A stretch of 62,732 nt of DNA from SZUA-36 sp964650905. Lineage in GTDB: Bacteria; Pseudomonadota; Gammaproteobacteria; Xanthomonadales; SZUA-36. The DNA is taken from NCBI GenBank assembly GCA_964650905.1, contig CAZYVH010000006.1:1-62732 (forward strand), in the 5' to 3' direction. How positions within the stretch are numbered: the first letter of the stretch is position 1; every line of letters begins with the position of its first letter. Positions 16,540 to 26,081 of this stretch are shown piece after piece. The notes below the pieces were generated by a model. It ran no database searches, was not told the DNA's origin, and worked only from the letters and a program-made list of their open reading frames with translations. The translations under genes and the position numbers were made by a program.

Positions 16540-16564
16540 TAGCCTGCATATTTCACCAGTCGGT
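16540..16564 (-). repeat. Dispersed 25-bp motif, copy B
   Basis: Read on the minus strand this is ACCGACTGGTG followed directly by AAATATGCAGGCTA. It matches 107-131 at 23 of 25 positions. It lies 4 bases after the MaoC stop codon. Related copies are at 26072-26090, 43812-43830 and 48790-48809. Confidence 0.6.
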
Positions 16565-16612
16565 ACCAGGCCTCTGTGCAACCAACTGAATTAGTTTATT
16601 AAAATGTGTAGG

Positions 16613-16700
16613 ACAGCGGTCAGTCGCCTCCGGGACACGCTCAAGACGTCCCGTGCGCCCGGTAATTCGCTCCCGGCGAATTTCGGTCCCACAGGCAGCC
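16613..16700. repeat. Intergenic palindrome-rich segment (TCCC-loop hairpin)
   Basis: Contains CGGGAC / GTCCCG around 16631-16653 and AATTCGC (16664-16670) pairing with GCGAATT (16676-16682) around a TCCCG loop. The small loops recall those of the element at 1865-1937, but no outer inverted repeat is evident. It lies between two convergent genes and might act as a bidirectional transcription or RNA-stability element. Confidence 0.35.
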
Positions 16701-16721
16701 AACCGCTATCTTCTCCCAGAG

Positions 16722-17780
16722 CTATTCTGGTGCCGGCACAACCATTTCACCCTGCACCAATCCCGATAGGATTTCGATCTGGTCGTTTTCAAATACCTGG
16801 CCAACACGCACAAAGCGGCGGTAACTGTGACCATCCCGGAACACCCAAACGACATTGAGCTGACCCAACTGGACGACTCGATCTGCGGGAATGAGTAACT
16901 GCCTTTGTGTGCCCGCAGGTACCAGCAAACGGGCATACAGACCCGGTAGCAGATCCTTATCAAAAGCCACGCCGGCCTTGACAAGGAAACTGCGTGAACC
17001 AGGGTCGGCAGCCGGTACCCGTTCCTCAACGCTTGCGTCAATAACTTTTTCCAGCGAAGGGATCTCAACCTGTAGCTGCTGACCAATTTCAAGGTTTAGC
17101 GCCAGGTGCTCTCGTACCTGGGCCTCAACCCGCATATACAGGGGATTGTAGAGCGCCAGCAGCTTACTGCCCGGCTGCGCCGTGTCGCCCGGTTCTGCAA
17201 ATCGGTCTACGATGCGGCCATCAATTGGTGCCACGATACGAGTGTAGCTCAATGTTGTCCGGGCCTCGTCAAGCGCCTGGGTGGCCCCGGCCAACTCAGC
17301 GATCAATGCCGTATGATTGGCCTGCGCCTTGTCGAGGTCTGCCACCGACATCGCACCCTGTGCCCGTAACTCCCGTACCCTTGCAAGGTTCTGTTTGGCT
17401 TCAGTCAATCTTGCCGTCGTCGCCTGAACCCTGGATTCAGCCTGTTCCACCTGTGCCTTGATGTCGGAATTTTCCAGTTCAAGTAGCAAGTCACCCTCCT
17501 TTACGATATCACCGGAGCGTACGTTGATCGTTTGGATACGCGCCAGCAAGCGGGAAGAGATCAGGGTAGCCTGAGTGGCTTCTATCGACGCAGGAACCTT
17601 TTCGATAATCGTCACCTGAACGGCTTTCACGACGACAGGCTCCCCGCCTTGGACTGCTGGCAATGTGCGACTGCCAGCGGGTATTTTTTTGTTAAAAAAC
17701 CCCGCCATCCAGGCGATCATCAACAACAGACCTAAAAGCGCAAGCACGGGCCACAAATATTTTTTCAGTGTAACGAGCAT
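16722..17780 (-). CDS. RND efflux periplasmic adaptor subunit (membrane fusion protein)
   Basis: The 352-residue protein bridges the inner-membrane RND pump to an outer-membrane channel. It has one N-terminal membrane segment (about 9-28), then the barrel-sandwich half IQTINVRSGDIVKEGDLLLEL, a helical hairpin rich in Ala/Gln/Glu (about 105-165), the second lipoyl half TRIVAPIDGRIVDRF and the C-terminal beta-barrel. It starts 15 bases after the RND gene ends and in the same direction, so the two are an operon. No outer-membrane factor gene is adjacent; a shared TolC is likely. Substrate is unknown. Confidence 0.9.
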   Translation of the reverse strand: MLVTLKKYLWPVLALLGLLLMIAWMAGFFNKKIPAGSRTLPAVQGGEPVVVKAVQVTIIEKVPASIEATQATLISSRLLARIQTINVRSGDIVKEGDLLLELENSDIKAQVEQAESRVQATTARLTEAKQNLARVRELRAQGAMSVADLDKAQANHTALIAELAGATQALDEARTTLSYTRIVAPIDGRIVDRFAEPGDTAQPGSKLLALYNPLYMRVEAQVREHLALNLEIGQQLQVEIPSLEKVIDASVEERVPAADPGSRSFLVKAGVAFDKDLLPGLYARLLVPAGTQRQLLIPADRVVQLGQLNVVWVFRDGHSYRRFVRVGQVFENDQIEILSGLVQGEMVVPAPE

Positions 17781-17795
17781 AACGTGTATCCCTTT

Positions 17796-20595
17796 CTATC
17801 CGGAGGGCCGTTCAAATACCAGCAAATAGACCACCGGGACTACGATCAAAGTAAATAGCGTGGAAGCAACAAGACCAAAAATAATGGCCAGAGCCAAACC
17901 ACTGAAAACCGGATCCAGTGTTATGACAAGATTGCCCAGCAAGGTGGTGCCGGCAGTCAACAAAACCGGTCGCATCCTGACCGACCCCGCCTGTAACAAT
18001 GCTTCCTTCAAGGCCAGGCCACGTTTGATAGCCTGGTCTATAAACTCTATCAATATTAANNNNNNNNNNNNNNNNNNNNNNNNNNNNNNNNNNNNNNNNN
18101 NNNNNNNNNNNNNNNNNNNNNNNNNNNNNNNNNNNNNNNNNNNNNNNNNNNNNNNNNNNTGTTGATATCGCTTGTAGCGACGCCTGACAAGGCCGCCTTT
18201 TGTTTATCAGTAATGAATCGCCAGCGTTGTTGCGGACTCTGGACCGTCGTATCCACTTCGACCACGAATGGCTCCCTTTCAAGCCGGCCGGCAAGTATTT
18301 TTGCTGCCTGTTGTTGTTTGTCATAGGGGGTCAGCCAGTCTCCATAGACCTCGGCTGCCAGTGTCGCCATGACCGGCGGCCCCGGCGGCACTTCGACAAC
18401 TTTTATATTGATGCCATTCACGTTTAACGGGGCAAGGATTTCACGTAAGCGCAACACGATGGCATGTGACTGCTGTTCACGCAGTGTTTTGTCGACCAGG
18501 GTCAGACGCAGGTCCGCCATATTCACGTTGGTACGCTGATAATACCGTCTCACCATACCATTGAAATCAATCGGCGACGGTAGGCCGACAAAGGCCGCCA
18601 CAGCAAGAATTTCCGGCAGATTTCCCGCCCTGGCAGACACCTCCCTGGCAACGGCGGCGGTGCGTTCGAGACTGCTGCTTTCCGGCATATCAATAACGAT
18701 CTGCAGTTCATTCTTATTATCAAAAGGTAATAACTTCAGGGGCACCAGACGAAATACCGGCAAGGCGGCCACGATCAGGAACAGGATTGCGACACCCCAC
18801 AAAACGGCCCTGGCCTTGCGTCGATCAGCAAGGAACGGCTCTACCAACCGCCGGTAGATGCCATGTGTGCCTGTCCCCGTCTCATTTTCAGTCGCACCGG
18901 GATAGATGTGACCATGGAGTATGCGGCTCGCCAGCCAGGGCGTTACCAGGAATGCCACCACGGTACTGGTGATAATACTCACCGGCACGTTGAACGCCAT
19001 AGGCGCCATGTATGGCCCCATCATTCCAGTGATGAAAGCCAGTGGGACGAAGGCCAGTACGATCGTCAGGGACGACATCAGCAGGGGCACACGAATTTCC
19101 GAGATTGCCGCAACGATACGGTCTTTGAAATCACCACCGCGCTGAAGCAAAAATCGGGAAATATTGTCCACGCCCGTGATCGGGTCGTCGACCAACAACC
19201 CCAATGAAAGGATCAGGGCAAACAAGGTCACCCGGTTGATCGTGTAACCAAACGCAAGATCAAATGCCAGTGAAACACCATAGCAGATCGGTACGGCCAG
19301 ACCGACGATCAACGCCTGGCGCCAACCCAGAAAAACACCGATAAATATAACCACGGTAAATATCGCAAGCGCGAGGCTGGAGGTAAGGTTGTTGACCTTC
19401 TCATCGGCGGTCTTACCGTAGTCACGCAGTACTTCAATATGAATTTCATCCGGCAGTATCTCGCGCTGTAAACGACCCATCAACGCATGTACATTTTGTG
19501 CGACCGCCACGGCATTGCTGCCACGTTGCTTGGCGACACTGATGCTGACCATCGGGTAGCCATTGCTGTCAGTCTTGTAGTCCGGGTGACCTGGTGTGAA
19601 ATCAATCCAGGTGTAGTCTTCCGCTTCGCCCGGACCGTCGATGATGTTGGCGACGTCACCCAGGTAGACGGGTACGCCATCGACCACGTTGACCACGAAC
19701 GCATCAAGTTCGTCCACCGCGCGAACAAAATCACCACTTTCCAGTTCGATTGACTCGTTGTTAAATGCCCAGTTGCCCGCGGATTGCAGCACGTTGGATA
19801 ACTGTAACGCGGTGTATATGTCGGCCACGGTAGTCTTGCGCGCACCCATACTCTCAGGGTCGATCAATATCCGTATGGTCCGCCCACGGCCACCAACGAC
19901 ATTAACTTCGCTGGTCTGGGGGATACCCTGCAGATACGTGCTCACCTCTTCCGCCAGACGGCGTAATTCGTAATCACCGTAACGCCCGGGAGTATCGCTC
20001 CACAGTGCCAGCAGCATGATGGGTACATCATCAACCTCGACCGGCCGCAGCAACCAGCGATTGACCACTGCGGGCACCTTGTCCTGGTTGGCGTAGAGTT
20101 TGTTATAGGTGTTGAGAATGGATTTCTCACGATTTTCACCGACGTAAAANNNNNNNNNNNNNNNNNNNNNNNNNNNNNNNNNNNNNNNNNNNNNNNNNNN
20201 NNNNNNNNNNNNNNNNNNNNNNNNNNNNNNNNNNNNNNNNNNNNNNNNNAGAGTTTGTTATAGGTGTTGAGAATGGATTTCTCACGATTTTCACCGACGT
20301 AAAACGCCAGCGTGACACTTGCTTTGCCATTCGCGGAAGTAGAATAGACGTGCTCAACACCAGGTATCTGCGCCAGTAACTTCTCGACCGGTATCGAGAC
20401 CTGACGTTCAACCTGTTCCGCGTTGAGACCGGGTGCTTCGACCAGCACATCCAGCATCGGTACAACGATCTGCGGTTCTTCCTCCCGCGGCGTGTAGTGC
20501 AGGGCCAGCATGCCCGCCACAATCGAGAGAATAAATATTGCGAGCGAAACACCGCCGCTGAGCGATGATCTGACTGCCCGGTCAAGTATATTCAT
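17796..20595 (-). CDS. RND efflux transporter, AcrB/HAE family (interrupted by two gaps)
   Basis: Proton-driven inner-membrane exporter. The N-terminus starts with an amphipathic segment and first helix, then the pore domain (GLNAEQVERQVSIPVEKLL) and the central membrane block containing GLLVDDPITGVDN, which holds the Asp pair of the proton relay. The fragment before the minus-strand stop (LILIEFIDQAIKRG) is the final membrane part. The gap at 20150-20249 has identical 55-base flanks, so it likely hides nothing. The gap at 18060-18159 has no such duplicate. Compared with the usual length of about 1030-1090 residues, roughly 200-240 residues are missing there (estimate). It is the first gene of the operon with the adaptor. 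Confidence 0.88.
18060..18159. other. Assembly gap (100 N), real sequence missing
   Basis: The flanks show no duplication. The RND protein lacks its second periplasmic part and several helices across this gap, so its true size is probably around 0.6-0.75 kb rather than 100 bases (inference from family length). Confidence 0.8.
20150..20249. other. Assembly gap (100 N) with duplicated 55-bp flanks
   Basis: Bases 20095-20149 and 20250-20304 are identical. Removing one copy and the N run rejoins the RND reading frame. Confidence 0.9.
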
Positions 20596-20683
20596 GCCGT
20601 TTCAGCTCACTCCTTTATGAAATCTGTAACAATCATTGATGATGTCGTTGTGCCGTTTTCCAGAAACCCGGTTTCAGAGCCAA

Positions 20684-20971
20684 TCAGCTTTTATCGCCAT
20701 AGGCCAGGTCACCGGCACGCAGTATCGTGGCCAATACCGGTTGCTCCTTAATGACTGCACAACCTGAAATACCCAAAGAGGTTTTGACCTGTCGCTCCTT
20801 GTAACGAAGTGTTTTGCTGATCTCATAGGCCATGATTTCACCGACACGTTCAAGATTGCGGCGAAACCGCATGCTGTCAGACTGTATGTCACTATCCCTT
20901 ATCTCTGATAAGAATTGTGCAAATAAAGACGGTTGTTGACTCAAATTTGTGATTGGCCCGGGCATGTGCAT
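20684..20971 (-). pseudogene. upp: Uracil phosphoribosyltransferase with internal in-frame deletion
   Basis: The frame encodes 95 residues from ATG at 20971. Residues up to VLATILRAG (through DSMRFRRNLERVGEIMAYEI) match the N-terminal part of uracil phosphoribosyltransferases, particularly the form I recall from Bacteroidota. The next residues, DLAYGDKS and stop, match the extreme C-terminus of the same enzyme, normally reached through GDAGDLAYG. About 120 residues with the PRPP-binding site are gone. The join falls at gccggt, which would occur in both LRAG and DAGD codons, so a short-repeat deletion is plausible. The product cannot be a working transferase. An assembly collapse is an alternative, given the gaps nearby. 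Confidence 0.75.
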
Positions 20972-21093
20972 GAACCTGGAAAAAGGGTTATTATGGCCGG
21001 CGATTTTAGCATGACGAGCACCACACGCTCGACCGGGTTTTGAGATCAGCGGAAAAGCTGTGTTATGCTGAATCCATAGACGCGCGAACAGCC

Positions 21094-21375
21094 ATGAACA
21101 AACGACACCTGGTTTACAAAATCCTACTGGCCCTGTTGCTGACAAGCAGCTATGTCATCCTGAGCGGTCACATTAGCAGTCACACACCATCAAATACCAC
21201 CACCTGCGTGTTGTGCTTCTCGCATGGCAGTGCTGCCAGCGCCATTCCAGTTGCCGGCACCCCGATCGCAGTCATGCCGGTCACAACCGGGCAATACACC
21301 CCTTTCTATACCGCCCATTTGCAGATGGGTTTCATCGCTCACAACCCGGCACGGGCGCCGCCAATCTCCAGTTGA
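21094..21375 (+). CDS. Small exported protein with CxxC and His-rich tail, unknown function
   Basis: The 93-residue protein has an N-terminal hydrophobic segment (about 8-26) followed by a CVLCFSHG motif near residue 40 and a Pro/Ala/Thr-rich tail with several His. It resembles the short DUF2946-like proteins found with metal transport genes, though I am unsure of the family. It precedes the barrel and metal ABC genes by about 70 bases in the same direction, so a metal-linked periplasmic role is a reasonable guess. ATG at 21094 was chosen since the open frame back to 21040 adds no signal features. Confidence 0.5.
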   Translation: MNKRHLVYKILLALLLTSSYVILSGHISSHTPSNTTTCVLCFSHGSAASAIPVAGTPIAVMPVTTGQYTPFYTAHLQMGFIAHNPARAPPISS

Positions 21376-21446
21376 ATATTCATCCCTGAGTTTTGCCGGT
21401 TACTGACCGGCAATCTGTTTAATATTCACTCACTGGAGTCGCTTAA

Positions 21447-22808
21447 ATGCGTATGATCACCCTTGGCATGTTATGGTCATGCATCGTACTTAGTCCCCCA
21501 CCCGTTTTCGCACAAAGTGGAAACGGCTCAGAAATTGACGCCTTGCGCGGCGAACTGGCCGCCATGCGGGCCGATTACGAGACCCGCATTGCGCTGCTCG
21601 AACAACGCCTGGACGCGGCCGAACAGAACGTGACACTCGTTCAACAGGAAACTGCCGCGGCGGCGGTCCAGCCAGCCCCTGCCGCCACTGCTGGAGTGGG
21701 TGGCGGCAGTAATGCATTCAACCCGGATATCGGCGTGGTTTTCCAGGGCCAGGGCTGGTCTTATGACAAGGACCCGGACCTCTATCAGATACCAGGTTTT
21801 CCATTGGGGGGTGAAGCCGGCCCATTAGCGCAGGGGCTCGCCCTGGGCGAAACCGAGCTGAATTTCTCCGCCAACGTGGATGATAAATTCACGGCCTGGC
21901 TAACGGTCCCCATAGCCGTTGAAGACGATGGGACTTCAGTCGATGTAGAGGAAGCGTGGATTGAAACGCTGGCCCTTCCAGCGGGTCTGTCGGTACGCCT
22001 GGGCAGGCACTTTGCCAATATCGGTTACCTCAACGACAAACATGCACACACCTGGGACTTTGCCGACCAACCATTGCCCTACCAGGCCTTTCTGGGTGGT
22101 CAGTATATTGACGATGGTGTGGTGCTGAGATGGCTGGCACCCACCGATTTTTACCTGGAATTGGGTAGCGAGGTCAACCGGGGCGATAACTACCCGGCGG
22201 GCGGCGCCGCTCATTCCGGGCTTGGCAGCTACGCAATGCACGCCCGCCTGGGGGGAGATATCGGCTATAGCAACAGTTGGCAGGCCGGTGTGTCCTATCT
22301 GCATGCCGATGCCGGCGAGCGTGTTTCCGGTGATGCTGACCCAGCACTTTTATTTACCGGCCGCTCCGAACTGATGATGGCCGAATTTGTCTGGAAATGG
22401 GCACCCAACGGCAACATCCGGCAGCGGAATTTCAAATTTCAGGCAGAATACCTATGGCGTAATGAAGCAGGCAGGTACACATTGAATGATGGCCACGTTC
22501 AACCTTATGACAACGACCAGCAAGGCTGGTACGCACAAGCAGTATTCCAACCCTTTCCACGCTGGCGTCTGGGCATCCGATGGGATCAGTTGTCGACCGA
22601 TAATCCCGGTGCAGCATTTGCTGGTACGCCGTTGATGCCGATGGGCGGTGACCCACACCGCTACAGTGTCATGACAGACTGGTCCAATAGCGAGTTCAGC
22701 CGCATCCGGCTGCAATACACACGTGATGAAGCCGGCCTTGAAGACGACAATCAATTGGGCCTGCAATACATATTCAGCATCGGTGCGCACGGCGCACATA
22801 CATTTTAG
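21447..22808 (+). CDS. Outer-membrane porin-like protein of a metal uptake cluster
   Basis: The 453-residue protein has a signal peptide cleaved near VFAQS (about 22), a periplasmic coiled coil (about 28-65, with ALRGELAAMRADYE heptads) and an Ala/Pro linker. A beta-barrel follows, rich in alternating strands, with a C-terminal Phe (HGAHTF), as expected for BAM-inserted porins. The coiled coil plus barrel layout resembles trimeric porins with periplasmic coiled coils. It lies 2 bases before the metal-binding protein gene, so it probably lets the metal or its complex cross the outer membrane (inference). Confidence 0.72.
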   Translation: MRMITLGMLWSCIVLSPPPVFAQSGNGSEIDALRGELAAMRADYETRIALLEQRLDAAEQNVTLVQQETAAAAVQPAPAATAGVGGGSNAFNPDIGVVFQGQGWSYDKDPDLYQIPGFPLGGEAGPLAQGLALGETELNFSANVDDKFTAWLTVPIAVEDDGTSVDVEEAWIETLALPAGLSVRLGRHFANIGYLNDKHAHTWDFADQPLPYQAFLGGQYIDDGVVLRWLAPTDFYLELGSEVNRGDNYPAGGAAHSGLGSYAMHARLGGDIGYSNSWQAGVSYLHADAGERVSGDADPALLFTGRSELMMAEFVWKWAPNGNIRQRNFKFQAEYLWRNEAGRYTLNDGHVQPYDNDQQGWYAQAVFQPFPRWRLGIRWDQLSTDNPGAAFAGTPLMPMGGDPHRYSVMTDWSNSEFSRIRLQYTRDEAGLEDDNQLGLQYIFSIGAHGAHTF

Positions 22809-22819
22809 GAATGCGAAAC

Positions 22820-23719
22820 ATGAAAAACACCATCATCAGCATTTTGTTGTTACTCACTCCGCTGGCTGTAAGGGCAGATCTGAATATTTTGAGCTGCGAG
22901 CCCGAGTGGGGTGTGCTGGCCAAGGAGATCGGCGGCACGCTGGTTAACACCAGCAGCGCCACCAACGCCTTGCAAGACCCCCACTATATCCAGGCCAGGC
23001 CCAGCCTGATTTCGAAGGTCAGGAAGGCAGACCTGATCGTCTGTAGTGGTGCCCAACTGGAAATTGGCTGGCTGCCGATGCTGTTAAAGAAAGGCAATAA
23101 CCCGGCAGTGATGCCTGGTACTCATGGCTTTATGGAGACCAGCAGCCTGGTCAGGCGTCTTGAGGTACCAGTCAGTATCGACCGCTCACTGGGTGATGTC
23201 CATCCACAAGGTAACCCACATGTCCAGACCAACCCGCACAATGTCGCGTTGATCGCTCAAGCGCTGGGCGCAAGGATGGAACAGCTTGACCCGGACAATG
23301 CCGCCAACTACAAGAAAGGCCTGGAAGCATTCAGCAAGCGCTGGAGTACAGCCATGAATCGATGGGAGAAACGGGCTGTTCCCTTACGCGGAAAGCGGGT
23401 TATAACCCACCATAAATCATGGGTTTACCTGGAAGACTGGCTGGGTATGGTGGAGCAGGCCAACCTTGAACCCGTACCGGGGGTGCCACCAACCGCCGGC
23501 CATCTCAGCAAGCTGCTGCAACAATTTGGTACACATGGCGCCGATATAATCATCCGGGCACCGTTTCAGAGCAGCAAGGCCTCCGACTGGCTGGCCCGGC
23601 GCACGGGCATACCGGCAGTCATGTTGCCATTGACGGTCGGTGGCAGCGATAACGCCACGGATCTTTTCAGTTGGTTCGATGACATCCTGAACCGCCTGCT
23701 CAACGAGCAGAAACCATGA
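22820..23719 (+). CDS. Metal ABC transporter substrate-binding protein (ZnuA/TroA family)
   Basis: Periplasmic cluster 9 solute-binding protein for zinc or manganese. A signal peptide ends near VRADL. The metal ligands are probably the His in DPHYIQARP, the His in GNPHVQTNP and the His in VITHHKSW, plus an acidic residue in the C-lobe. The His-rich loop of many zinc ZnuA proteins is absent. I chose ATG at 22820 because AGGA lies at proper distance; the ATG at 22811 is directly against it. It is followed by the permease gene after 10 bases. No ATPase gene is in the cluster. Confidence 0.85.
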   Translation: MKNTIISILLLLTPLAVRADLNILSCEPEWGVLAKEIGGTLVNTSSATNALQDPHYIQARPSLISKVRKADLIVCSGAQLEIGWLPMLLKKGNNPAVMPGTHGFMETSSLVRRLEVPVSIDRSLGDVHPQGNPHVQTNPHNVALIAQALGARMEQLDPDNAANYKKGLEAFSKRWSTAMNRWEKRAVPLRGKRVITHHKSWVYLEDWLGMVEQANLEPVPGVPPTAGHLSKLLQQFGTHGADIIIRAPFQSSKASDWLARRTGIPAVMLPLTVGGSDNATDLFSWFDDILNRLLNEQKP

Positions 23720-23729
23720 GGATATCCTA

Positions 23730-24494
23730 ATGAATATGGAACTACTGGATTGGTCAATTTTAACACCGGCCATCGTCGCCGGCCTGCTGGTATTGAGCAC
23801 ACACGTGCCACTGGGTCAGGAGGTCCTGAAGCGCGGTATCATTTTCATTGACCTTGCGATTGCCCAGATTGCCGGTCTGGGTGTTTTACTGGCGGGCGTG
23901 ATGGGCAGGGAAGACAATGTCTGGGTCGTACAGGTTTTTGCTGTCAGTGCGGCCTTGCTGGCTTCCGTTGGTCTGAACTGGTCTGAAAAACGCTGGCCAA
24001 ACGCACAGGAAGCGTTAATTGGTATCCTGTTTGTACTCGCCGCGACCGGCAGCATCCTGTTACTGTCCGAAAATCCACACGGTGCGGAACACCTCAAAGA
24101 CCTGTTGGTCGGTCAAATCCTCTGGTCCACCTGGCAGATGCTGATACCCATCGCTCTGCTATACAGCGCGTTACTCGCGGTCTGGTTTAAATGGCATGAG
24201 CATTTTGGTCACCGCGGCTTCTATATCATATTCGCCTTCGTGGTAACGGCTTCTGTGCAGCTGGTCGGGGTGTACCTGGTCTTTTCCTGCCTGATCATCC
24301 CGGCACTGGCAACCCGACGGATACATGGCCCCAGGCGTTTGCTGGCGGGCTACCTGCTGGGTAGCGTTGCCTTTGTAGTCGGTATCACGGCGTCAGCACT
24401 GTTTGATTTGCCGACCGGGGCTGTGACGGTGTGGAGTATGGCTGCGCTGGCACTTATTGTCGGTAGCTGGCTGGGCAAACGAGCGCTACGCTAG
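23730..24494 (+). CDS. Metal ABC transporter permease (ZnuB/TroC family)
   Basis: The 254-residue polytopic protein has about seven helices and the ABC-3 family look: VPLGQEVLKRGIIFIDLAIAQ near residue 25 matches the usual G-DALSHA-type region, and VYLVFSCLIIPALAT near 180 matches the family's LLVIALLVVPAA-like stretch. It would import the metal ion delivered by the preceding binding protein. A GAGGA site precedes the ATG. The operon ends here and faces a convergent gene 32 bases away. The partner ATPase must be encoded elsewhere. Confidence 0.88.
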   Translation: MNMELLDWSILTPAIVAGLLVLSTHVPLGQEVLKRGIIFIDLAIAQIAGLGVLLAGVMGREDNVWVVQVFAVSAALLASVGLNWSEKRWPNAQEALIGILFVLAATGSILLLSENPHGAEHLKDLLVGQILWSTWQMLIPIALLYSALLAVWFKWHEHFGHRGFYIIFAFVVTASVQLVGVYLVFSCLIIPALATRRIHGPRRLLAGYLLGSVAFVVGITASALFDLPTGAVTVWSMAALALIVGSWLGKRALR

Positions 24495-24526
24495 TGCACT
24501 AGGCACCCACAAACGGATGAGCTGCC

Positions 24527-25141
24527 TTATTGTTGTGCACTTTTCAGGATATCCAGCAGTTGCGCCAGCATGTCGTCCATACCGTGTTGAAAGGCTGCCA
24601 CGACATCACCCATACGTGGGTCCTGGACCGGTATGGAGGCATTCAGGTTTATGGCCTGGTATTTACCGGTCCGGCAACGGTAGGTGCCGGTCATTGCAAG
24701 CCGGACAGCGGACGTATGTCCCGCAGACCCGATGATCACATAAAATTCCTGTATCAAGAGTTGCAAGCCACAATCTTTAGGGGCCGAGTCTGAGCGGCTC
24801 GAATCAACGTCGAAGTAAGCCGTTTGCTGCAATGTTCTTGCCACCAGCGAAGTGACCAGTTCAGGTACGTTGTCCGCCCAACGCGCACCGCTGATATGGT
24901 TCAACTCACCCTCCCCCGACAGCGTCAGTATCCGGTCGTTGTCCAAACCCGGGATGGCGGTCACCGTGATGCTAATCCCGGTGACCGGTGCGCTGGCCGC
25001 TGCCGATGCACCCTGCCCGCCTGGATGCAGCAACCAGGTCCGCGTTGCCGCTTGCTCGCTACGGGTCAGACCCGCACAGGAAGTGACAACCAAAATAAGC
25101 AATACCATGCTAATTTTAAAAGTTTTTCTCCTGGTATCCAT
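24527..25141 (-). CDS. ABC-type transport auxiliary lipoprotein (PqiC-like)
   Basis: The 204-residue protein carries a lipoprotein signal with the lipobox VTSCAG, so it is probably attached to the outer membrane. The rest matches the PqiC/DUF330 auxiliary fold: ISITVTAIPGLDNDRILTL early, then RWADNVPELVTSLV, and a C-terminal helix near LAQLLDIL. Such lipoproteins work with MCE proteins in lipid transport between membranes. It is the last gene of the operon after the MCE protein. The start could be the ATG at 25162, which overlaps the upstream stop; I prefer 25141. Confidence 0.82.
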   Translation of the reverse strand: MDTRRKTFKISMVLLILVVTSCAGLTRSEQAATRTWLLHPGGQGASAAASAPVTGISITVTAIPGLDNDRILTLSGEGELNHISGARWADNVPELVTSLVARTLQQTAYFDVDSSRSDSAPKDCGLQLLIQEFYVIIGSAGHTSAVRLAMTGTYRCRTGKYQAINLNASIPVQDPRMGDVVAAFQHGMDDMLAQLLDILKSAQQ

Positions 25142-25148
25142 TATCAGA

Positions 25149-26081
25149 TTATTGCGCCACATCGATGCCTTCCTCGTTCGGTTGATAGATCAGTTTTGAC
25201 GGGTTGGCACGTAGATCCCGTACCAGCTTTTCAACTTCACGTAACGTGGCACGGGCATCCGAGATCAATGCCGGCATCTGGCCCAGGCCATCTTCCAGAA
25301 AGGCGTTCACATCGTGGTCGTTCCCAGCGGCCCACTGTTCCATTCGCCGGGTCATTTTATCGAGGTTCGTTGTAATTCTTTCAAGATTATCCAATACGAT
25401 GTTGATATCCGGTTCCAAAGTAGCGGTCGTGGTTCTAATCTGCGTGAGTGTAGCCTGCAATTTTTGCAGGCTTGCATTGATTTCCAGCGGGATATGACTG
25501 ATGGCCTCCTGTTTTGATGACAGCACACCAGATATTGCAGAGAAATTTCGCAGGATATTTCCGAGATTGGTCCTGTTCTCCTCGCCGAGTAGCTGTCTGA
25601 CCTGCTCCAGTACGACATCCAGCTTGTCAATGATTTGTGGAGCCTGGGACATCAGAGCGCTGAAACCCGTGTCACGTACTTCGATCACCAGGTGGTGTTG
25701 CCCTTTGTGTTTATGCAACTTGGCGTGAACACCCGGATCACTCCTGAGTTTGACCACGGCCACACCGGTTATACCTTGCAGGGCCAATGTTGCCCAGGTT
25801 CCTGAATCGACCGGTGTGCTTTCCAGAATTTTGATATCGACCCGAACCTTGATGGGGTCACCCGGCACAATGGTCATCGCCGTAACCGTGCCGACCTCCA
25901 CACCCAGGTAAAATACCGGTCCTCCCAGCATCAAACCGCTGACACCTTTCTCAAAAAACATGGAATAGCTGATCGTTCGACCAGTCGTACTCCTGCCGGT
26001 CAACCAGATGGTGGTAAAAACAAATGTTATCAGCGCGATACTGACAAACAGACCGACGATAAAATTTCTGCTAGCCTGCAT
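25149..26081 (-). CDS. MCE domain (MlaD-like) lipid transport protein
   Basis: The 310-residue protein has one N-terminal membrane helix (about 7-27), an MCE domain (about 38-115, with GLMLGGPVFYLGVEVGTV) and a long helical C-terminal region (150-300) with heptad-like Leu/Ile. Such helices form periplasmic tunnels in related hexamers. It would bind lipids passing between inner and outer membranes. Its start codon overlaps the ATPase gene's end by 11 bases, inside a copy of the dispersed motif (26072-26090). Longer than E. coli MlaD (about 183 residues) because of the helical tail. Confidence 0.88.
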   Translation of the reverse strand: MQASRNFIVGLFVSIALITFVFTTIWLTGRSTTGRTISYSMFFEKGVSGLMLGGPVFYLGVEVGTVTAMTIVPGDPIKVRVDIKILESTPVDSGTWATLALQGITGVAVVKLRSDPGVHAKLHKHKGQHHLVIEVRDTGFSALMSQAPQIIDKLDVVLEQVRQLLGEENRTNLGNILRNFSAISGVLSSKQEAISHIPLEINASLQKLQATLTQIRTTTATLEPDINIVLDNLERITTNLDKMTRRMEQWAAGNDHDVNAFLEDGLGQMPALISDARATLREVEKLVRDLRANPSKLIYQPNEEGIDVAQ

